NCBI GenBank assembly: GCA_963719055.1
Contig: CAVRAU010000013.1
Coordinates: 1 to 64,000 of the forward strand
Direction of reading: 5' to 3'
Source: CAXMQZ01 sp963719055
GTDB taxonomy: Bacteria > Acidobacteriota > Thermoanaerobaculia > Multivoradales > JAHEKO01
DNA length: 64,000 bases
Part shown: positions 58,030 through 64,000 of the stretch, in pieces
How positions within the stretch are numbered: the stretch's first letter is position 1
Layout of the letters: every line of letters starts with the position of its first letter
Made by a program: the position numbers and the translations under genes
Notes under the pieces: model-generated
What the model saw: only the letters and a program-made list of their open reading frames with translations
The model's database searches: none
What the model was told of the DNA's origin: nothing

Positions 58030-59247
58030 ATGGACGCACGCGACTTCATCAAACGACTGTGGGTTCTCATGTTGACGGTCTTCGTCGACATGATCGGCTT
58101 TCTGATCGTCCTGCCGCTGCTGCCGTTCTACGCGGAGAAGCTGGGCGCCGACGCGGTCCATGTCGGCGCGCTGATCTCCATCTTTGCCGCGGCGCAGTTG
58201 GCCAGCGCGCCGCTGTGGGGCCGGCTGTCAGACCGCTATGGGAGACGCCCCATGATCCTCGGTGGTCTGATGATCTCGGCGGTCTCCTACCTGCTTTTCG
58301 AATCGGCCACCACGGTCTGGTTGCTGTTTCTCTCGCGCTTCGTGCAGGGAATGGGCGCGGGAACCGTCGGGGTGGTGCAGGCGTATCTCAGCGATTCCGT
58401 GCCGTCGGCAGACCGCGCCAAGGCCCTCGGTTGGCTGACGGCCGCGACCAGCGCGGGAGTGATGCTGGGACCGGCCATCGGTTCCCTCTCGGCGGCCTAT
58501 GGGTTGATCGGTCCCGGGTATCTGGCAGCCATTCTGTGTGTGCTCAATTTCCTGTTTGCCTGGGCTGGTTGCCGGAGTCGTCGCGTCAGCCGGGGCTCGA
58601 CAGCAGCCGGCGAAAGGGGCTACCCGGACGGTGATGCTCGAGATCCTGCGTCATCCCAGAGGGGTCGGTGCACTGGTGTGGATCTACGCCCTCGGGATGA
58701 TGGCGTTCATGGCCATGAACGGTGTCCTCGCTCTGTATCTGGAGCGACGGTTCGGTATCAACGAGAAGACCATCGGCTGGTTCTTCGTCTATGTGGGCGG
58801 CATCTCACTGATCATGCGCACCCTCGTACTGGGGCCGATGGTACGGCGTTTCGGCGAGATTGGGGTGATGCGGGCCGGTGCTCTGTCCATGGCGCTTTCG
58901 CTGGCCATCTTCCGTTGGTCGCAACTTCGGCGACTCGCATTCGCGGTGCTTCTGATGCCCGTGGGTACCGCCTTCTCTTTCCCACCTCGACCTCCCTGGT
59001 CTCGCGACGGGCCCCGCGAGCAGACTGGGCTTGTCCTGGGCGTCCACCAGTCCTTTGGGGGAGTGGCCCGGATGATCGGTCCGATCTGGGCCGGAGGGTA
59101 TTCCAATAGGTCGGCATCCGCAGCCCTTTCTGGATTGCGGCTGGAGTCATGCTCTTCGTTCGCCTCTTCGCCGCCACGGTTCAGGACGAGGCGGACCCAG
59201 TCGAAGAGAGGCTCCGAGATCGACGAGCGACCCTAGATTCGTCATGA
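58030..59247 (+). CDS. MFS transporter, TetA-like drug efflux type (frameshifted)
   Basis: This protein of about 405 residues has 12 predicted helices. The N-terminal half is intact: VFVDMIGFLIVLPLLPFYA and the MFS signature GRLSDRYGRRPMI between TM2 and TM3, then FVQGMGAGTVGVVQAYLSD, typical of the DHA1/TetA subfamily of proton-driven efflux pumps. Shifts near nt 58565, 58915 and 59120 divide the rest. A natural end, ending VQDEADPVEERL and a short tail, gives a stop at 59245-59247. It starts 10 bp after the permease stop, so it may be co-transcribed with the importer. Confidence 0.82.
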
Positions 59248-59422
59248 GAGTTGCCGACGGCGGGCCGTTCGGCTAGGTTGGTCGACGTAGTCGCGACCGC
59301 CCCCTGGGAGAGGGTGCAGCTTGAGGCGCTTTGAGTTAAGGTGGACAGGAGCGCACGAACGACGACTGGGCGACGGCCTGGAGCCTCGCCCATTCCTCAC
59401 AGAGTTCTTCAGGAGATCCGAG

Positions 59423-62151
59423 ATGAGTGACAGCTTTGCTGCCAAGGGAAAACTCACGGTAGGGAACCGCGATTACAAGATCGCCCGGTTGTCGGCATTG
59501 GAGGACGCGGGGACGACCTGGGCCGGCTGCCGTTCAGCCTGCGTATCCTGCTGGAGAATCTGTTGCGTCGCGAGGATGGATCGGCGGTGACTGCGGAAGA
59601 TATCGAGGCCGTGGCCCAGTGGGATCCACAGGCCGCACCGTCGCAGGAGATCGCCTTCATGCCGGCGCGAGTGTTGTTGCAGGACTTCACGGGTGTGCCC
59701 GCGGTCGTCGATCTGGCGGCGATGCGCGATGCGATGTTGGCCATGGGAGCCGATCCCAGGAAGATCAATCCCCTGCAACCCGCCGAGTTGGTGATCGATC
59801 ACTCGGTGCAGGTGGACGAATATGGCTCGGCCGCGGCCCTGCTGATCAATATCGAGAAGGAGTTCGGTCGCAATCGCGAGCGCTACGGCTTCCTCAAATG
59901 GGGGCAGCAGGCCTTCGAGAACTTCAAGGTGGTTCCGCCTGGGACCGGGATCGTGCACCAGGTCAATCTCGAGTACCTTGGCCGGGTCGTGATGGCCGAC
60001 GGGGGCGACGAGCCGTGGGCCTATCCCGACACTCTGGTGGGTACCGACTCTCACACGACGATGATCAACGGTCTCGGTGTTCTCGGCTGGGGAGTGGGGG
60101 GCATCGAGGCCGAGGCGGCCATGTTGGGTCAGCCGATCTCCATGTTGGTACCTCAGGTGGTGGGCTTTCGACTGACCGGTGAGTTGGCCGCTGGGGCCAC
60201 GGCCACCGATCTGGTTCTGACGGTGACGCAGATGCTGCGCGAGAAAGGGGTTGTCGGAAAGTTCGTCGAGTACTTCGGACCGGGTCTGCCCGCCCTGCCG
60301 CTCGCCGATCGTGCCACGCTGGCCAACATGGCACCCGAATACGGTGCCACCTGCGGGATGTTTCCGGTCGATCAGACGACGCTCGAATATTTGCGGTTCA
60401 CCGGCCGACCGGCCGCGGAGGTCGCTCTGGCCGAGGCCTACATGAAGGAGCAGGGTCTCTTCCATACACCCGAGAGCCCGGAGGCTGAGTACTCGGACAC
60501 GATGGAGTTGGATTTGTCGTCGGTCCAACCCAGTCTGGCTGGACCGAAGCGTCCCCAGGACCGGATCCTCCTGGGAGAGGTCAAAGGCTCTTTTCTGGGC
60601 CACTTGCCGAACCTCAAAGCGCCATCAGGGGGCGGTACCGACGCCGTGGCGGTGGCGGAGCCTCAGGTCGAGACGGGGATAGAGACCTCTCTCAACGGCC
60701 AGAGCTTCACTCTGCGGGACGGATCCGTGGTCATCGCGGCCATCACCAGTTGTACCAACACTTCCAATCCTTCCGTCATGGTGGCGGCAGGGCCTGTTGG
60801 CGAAGAAAGCGGTCGAGCGAGGGCTGAAGACCCAGCCCTGGGTGAAGACCTCGCTGGCACCGGGATCCAAGGTGGTGACGGACTACCTCGACGAGTCCGG
60901 TCTCATGTCCTATCTCGAGGCGCTGGGGTTCTATGTGGTGGGTTATGGCTGCACCACCTGTATCGGCAACAGCGGTCCGTTGCCCCAGCCGATCTCGAAG
61001 GCCGTCAGGGAGGGCGATCTGGTGGCGGTCTCGGTGCTCTCGGGCAATCGCAATTTCGAAGGGCGCATCAGTTCGGATGTGCGTGCCAACTATCTGGCCT
61101 CGCCTCCCCTGGTAGTGGCCTACGCGTTGGCCGGCAGCATCGATGTGGATCTGCGGACCGAGCCCCTGGGAACCGATGAGCAGGGTCAGCCCGTGTTTCT
61201 CGAGGACATCTGGCCCAGTCGGCAAGAAGTCGCGGAGACCGTGAGCCGAGCCGTGCACCCGGAGATGTTCACCAAGCAGTACGCAGAGGTGTTCGCAGGG
61301 GACGAGCAGTGGAACGCCATGCCGATTCCGGAGGGCGATACCTATGCCTGGGACGAGGAGTCCACATACGTCAAGACTGCCGCCCTACTTTGTGGATCTT
61401 CCTACCGAGCCGGCGCCGCTGTCGGATCTCGCAGATGCCAGGGCTCTGGCCCTGGTCGGCGACTCCATCACCACTGACCACATCTCACCGGCTGGCGGCT
61501 TCAAAGCCGACAGCCCGGCGGGGCGATACCTCATCGAACGAGGCGTCGAGCCGCAGGACTTCAATTCCTACGGCTCGCGCCGAGGCAACCACGAGGTCAT
61601 GATGCGCGGGACGTTCGCCAATGTGCGATTCCGCAACCAGCTCGTGCCGTCGCTCGAAGGTGGGTACACGCTGCACCTGCCCGACGAGGTGCCGATGACG
61701 ATCTTCGACGCCGCCATGCAGTACAAGCAGGAGGGTGTTCCCCTGATCGTCATTGCCGGCAAGGAGTACGGCACCGGCTCTTCGCGGGACTGGGCCGCCA
61801 AGGGACCGGCGCTTCTGGGAGTTCGGGCGGTCATCGCCGAGAGCTTCGAGCGGATCCACCGAAGCAATCTGGTGGGAATGGGGATTCTGCCCCTGGAGTT
61901 CCTCGAGAATCAGTCTGCGGCCAGCCTGGGTCTGTCGGGCTCGGAGCTGTTCAGCATTGACCGGTCTGGCCGAGGGCCTGTCGGCCGGTTTCGAGAAGGG
62001 AATGAAGGTCACGGTGAAAGCCGAAGGTGAGGGTGCCGAGCCGGTCTCATTCGAGGCTCGAGTGCGTCTCGACACCCCGCAGGAGGCGGAGTACTTCCGT
62101 CACGGCGGCATTCTCCAGTACGTGTTGAGGCAGCTTCTGGATGAGGGTTAG
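59423..62151 (+). CDS. acnA: Aconitate hydratase (frameshifted)
   Basis: Aconitase interconverts citrate and isocitrate in the TCA cycle. The start at ATG 59423 has an aggag ribosome site. Key motifs are GTDSHTTMINGLGVLGWGVGG, cut short here, then TSCTNTSNPSVMV with the first cluster Cys, GYGCTTCIGNSG with the other two, and GKEYGTGSSRDWAAKGP with the active-site Ser and Arg. Shifts lie near nt 59515, 60795, 61385 and 61965. Length is about 909 residues, normal for AcnA. Citrate synthase lies 252 bp downstream. Confidence 0.93.
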
Positions 62152-62157
62152 AAAAAA

Positions 62158-62187
62158 CCCCGTGTCGGGGAGGGAACCGACACGGGG
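62158..62187. terminator. Strong hairpin after acnA
   Basis: An 11-bp perfect stem (CCCCGTGTCGG at 62158-62168, CCGACACGGGG at 62177-62187) with an 8-base loop begins 6 bases after the acnA stop. Six A residues precede it on the plus strand, so it forms a complete intrinsic terminator for minus-strand transcripts and a hairpin for plus-strand ones. The 215 bp between it and gltA holds no gene that I can see. Confidence 0.65.
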
Positions 62188-62402
62188 GGAGGAGAGGGAG
62201 CTGTTGTTGCTTGTCGAAGCCGTGGGCTTCGGGACGGGCCCAACTCCCACCTACGCGCCGTCCATCTGTATTAACGTTGAAAAGGGGTCTTTGGATTCCC
62301 AACGGTCAAAAAAAGTGCAAGAACGTCATTCGAACTGTACCCTTGTCGAGCGGCGCTGGAGTCGCTGCCGAAAGTTCAGGGGCCGAACTCGAGGAAAAGG
62401 AT

Positions 62403-63677
62403 ATGGAAAACGCCAAGTTGATCCTTGATGGAACCGAATACGAGCTGCCGGTAGAGGTCGGAAGCGAAGGCGAGGTGGCGGTGGATGTCCGCTCGCTGCG
62501 CAAACAGTCCGGGGCCATCACCTTCGACCCCGGCTACGGCAATACCGGTTCGTGCGAGAGTGCCATCACCTTCATCGATGGTGAGAAGGGGATTCTGAGG
62601 TATCGCGGGTATCCCATCGAACAAATCGCCGCCTCCTCGAGGTTCTCCGAAGTGTGCTACCTGCTGGTCTATGGACGGTTGCCGAACCAGCAAGAGTATG
62701 ACGAGTTTCGCCAGCGTTTGACTCGTCACACGCTGATTCACGAAGACATGAAGAAGTTCTTCGAAGGCTACTCCATGACCGGTCATCCCATGGCCATTCT
62801 GGCTTCCATGGTGACCGGAATGGGGACCTACTACAAGGACACCCAGAATCTCGAAGACGCCGATCAGAACGTCGTTCGGTTGCTGGCCAAAGTCCCCTCG
62901 ATCGCGGCACTCTCCTACAAGAAATCCATCGGCCAGCCTTTCGTCTATCCGCGCAACGATCTGGCCTACACGAAGAACTTCCTGTACATGATGTTCGCGG
63001 TGCCCACCGAGCCCTACGAGGTGCCCGAGGTGCTGGACAATGCCTTGAACCTCTTGCTGGTCTTGCACGCAGATCACGAGCAGAATTGCAGTACCTCGAC
63101 GGTCCGCATGGTGGGCAGCAGCGGCGCCAGCCTCTTCTCTTCCATTGCGGCCGGTATCAGCGCCCTGTCCGGTCCCTTGCATGGCGGCGCCAATCAGAAA
63201 GTCATCGAGATGCTCGAGCTCATCCGCCAGGACGGTGGCGACTACAAGAAGTACGTCGACATGGCCAAGGACAAGGACTCGGAGTTTCGCCTGATGGGCT
63301 TTGGCCATCGGGTCTACAAGAACTACGATCCGCGGGCGAAGTTGCTCAAGCGGGCAGCCGACCAGGTTCTGGATGAGCTGGGCGTCGATGATCCGCTCTT
63401 GGACATCGCGCGCAATCTCGAGGTCATCGCGCTCGAAGACCCGTACTTCGTGGAACGCAAGCTCTATCCCAACGTGGACTTCTACAGCGGCATCATCTAT
63501 CGCGCCATGGGGATCCCGACCAACATGTTCACGGTGATGTTCGCCCTGGGACGCCTGCCCGGTTGGATCGCCCACTGGAAGGAGATGAAGGGAGATCCGC
63601 AGGGTCGCATCCACCGGCCACGGCAGATCTACACCGGGGAGACCGAGAGGGATCTACCTCCCATCTCCGAGCGGTAG
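62403..63677 (+). CDS. gltA: Citrate synthase
   Basis: The start at ATG 62403 (MENAKLILDG) has a gaggaaaagg ribosome site and gives 424 residues, normal for the type II GltA class, though the frame is open from 62211. Citrate synthase condenses oxaloacetate and acetyl-CoA. Landmarks are ILRYRGYPIEQIAASSRF, the catalytic His regions LHADHEQNCSTSTVRM and SGPLHGGANQKVIEM, and GFGHRVYKNYDPRAKLL with the Asp nearby. The gene is intact, unlike acnA upstream. It is preceded by a 250-bp leader that starts with the hairpin at 62158. Confidence 0.95.
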   Translation: MENAKLILDGTEYELPVEVGSEGEVAVDVRSLRKQSGAITFDPGYGNTGSCESAITFIDGEKGILRYRGYPIEQIAASSRFSEVCYLLVYGRLPNQQEYDEFRQRLTRHTLIHEDMKKFFEGYSMTGHPMAILASMVTGMGTYYKDTQNLEDADQNVVRLLAKVPSIAALSYKKSIGQPFVYPRNDLAYTKNFLYMMFAVPTEPYEVPEVLDNALNLLLVLHADHEQNCSTSTVRMVGSSGASLFSSIAAGISALSGPLHGGANQKVIEMLELIRQDGGDYKKYVDMAKDKDSEFRLMGFGHRVYKNYDPRAKLLKRAADQVLDELGVDDPLLDIARNLEVIALEDPYFVERKLYPNVDFYSGIIYRAMGIPTNMFTVMFALGRLPGWIAHWKEMKGDPQGRIHRPRQIYTGETERDLPPISER

Positions 63678-63683
63678 TCGAGG

Positions 63684-63980
63684 CTACTCTCGACGACTGA
63701 GCTTCGCGTGAAGCCTGGTGCGGAAGGAGTTCAGACGCCGACGGATGTTGGGTCGGTGCTCCAGCATGTTCTCCAGCCGGCGGTGGACCGAGTCGCTGGC
63801 CACCGACAGGATTCCCGCACCCGCGACCAACAGGAGGATTCCCTGCAGACCGGGCAAGAGCAGCCCTGCGAGCCCGAGTACTATGACCAACCACCCAAGA
63901 ACGAGCAGGGCAATGCGTAGGGGCAGAGGCAGATCTGGAATATGAACGTGGACTTCGGGCTCGGCCTCTGTCGCCGCCAT
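63684..63980 (-). CDS. PGPGW-like small membrane protein
   Basis: This 98-residue protein has an acidic N-terminus, then two hydrophobic helices (LRIALLVLGWLVIVLGLAGLLLPG, cut, then GILLLVAGAGILSVAS) around a Pro-Gly turn, and a basic tail (RRLNSFRTRLHAKLSRRE). This plan matches the PGPGW/YbaN-like family of inner-membrane proteins of unknown function. It is convergent with gltA, the two stops being 6 bp apart. Confidence 0.7.
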   Translation of the reverse strand: MAATEAEPEVHVHIPDLPLPLRIALLVLGWLVIVLGLAGLLLPGLQGILLLVAGAGILSVASDSVHRRLENMLEHRPNIRRRLNSFRTRLHAKLSRRE

Positions 63981-64000
63981 CGGGTTGTTTCCGGGGTCCT

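Overview
The window is GC-rich DNA (I judge roughly 60 percent or more by eye) that reads as a chromosomal piece of an Acidobacteriota-like bacterium, probably a metagenome or draft assembly. The lineage signs are a VWFA protein of the acidobacterial type, many exported propeller, FG-GAP and VPS10 proteins, sulfatase-like proteins ending in LRALGYID, and a PurS-PurL fusion. This placement is inference. No mobile element, CRISPR array, rRNA or phage was seen.

Layout. 1-5.7 kb (minus strand): secreted proteins (transglutaminase-like, DUF3558-like lipoprotein, DUF4412-like, HEAT, TPR). 5.8-10.3 kb (plus): a MerB-family gene with two in-frame TGA codons, a TPR/TonB protein, an Nramp-like transporter and a sulfatase-like lipoprotein. 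10.3-22.3 kb: SplB-like radical SAM, DUF819 permease, purQ and purL, VWFA protein, arylsulfotransferase-like lipoprotein, PilZ. 22.3-29.4 kb: glnS, gltX and tkt on the minus strand, tRNA-Ser, universal stress protein, tRNA-Gln. 29.5-33.8 kb: NAD-linked formate dehydrogenase with a selenocysteine TGA. 34-42.8 kb: Rrf2 regulator, then a tightly overlapping operon of exported propeller, c-type cytochrome, RidA and ligand-binding proteins, followed by a DAHP synthase. 43.9-51.5 kb: VPS10/BNR protein, GspG-like pilin, HD-GYP sensor, double FKBP. 51.6-59.2 kb: PIG-L deacetylase, an Fe(III)-type ABC importer and an MFS transporter. 59.4-64 kb: aconitase and citrate synthase.

The main discovery is at 5796-6536. 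One continuous frame encodes a whole MerB (alkylmercury lyase) homologue if two TGA codons are read through. By my manual alignment those codons sit exactly where MerB has its two catalytic cysteines (Cys96 and Cys159), and Asp99 and Cys117 are conserved between them. Each TGA is followed, at bacterial SECIS distance, by a perfect small hairpin. The same window holds fdhA with a TGA at the standard selenocysteine position and a textbook SECIS-like loop, so the organism very likely makes selenoproteins. I read the gene as an organomercurial lyase with both catalytic thiols replaced by selenols.

A caution applies throughout. Many housekeeping genes (gltX, tkt, fdhA, acnA, the ABC importer and others) are broken by single-base indels, often in short homopolymers. 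These look like sequence errors rather than gene decay. The two TGA codons in merB are different: they are in-frame substitutions with no frame change.
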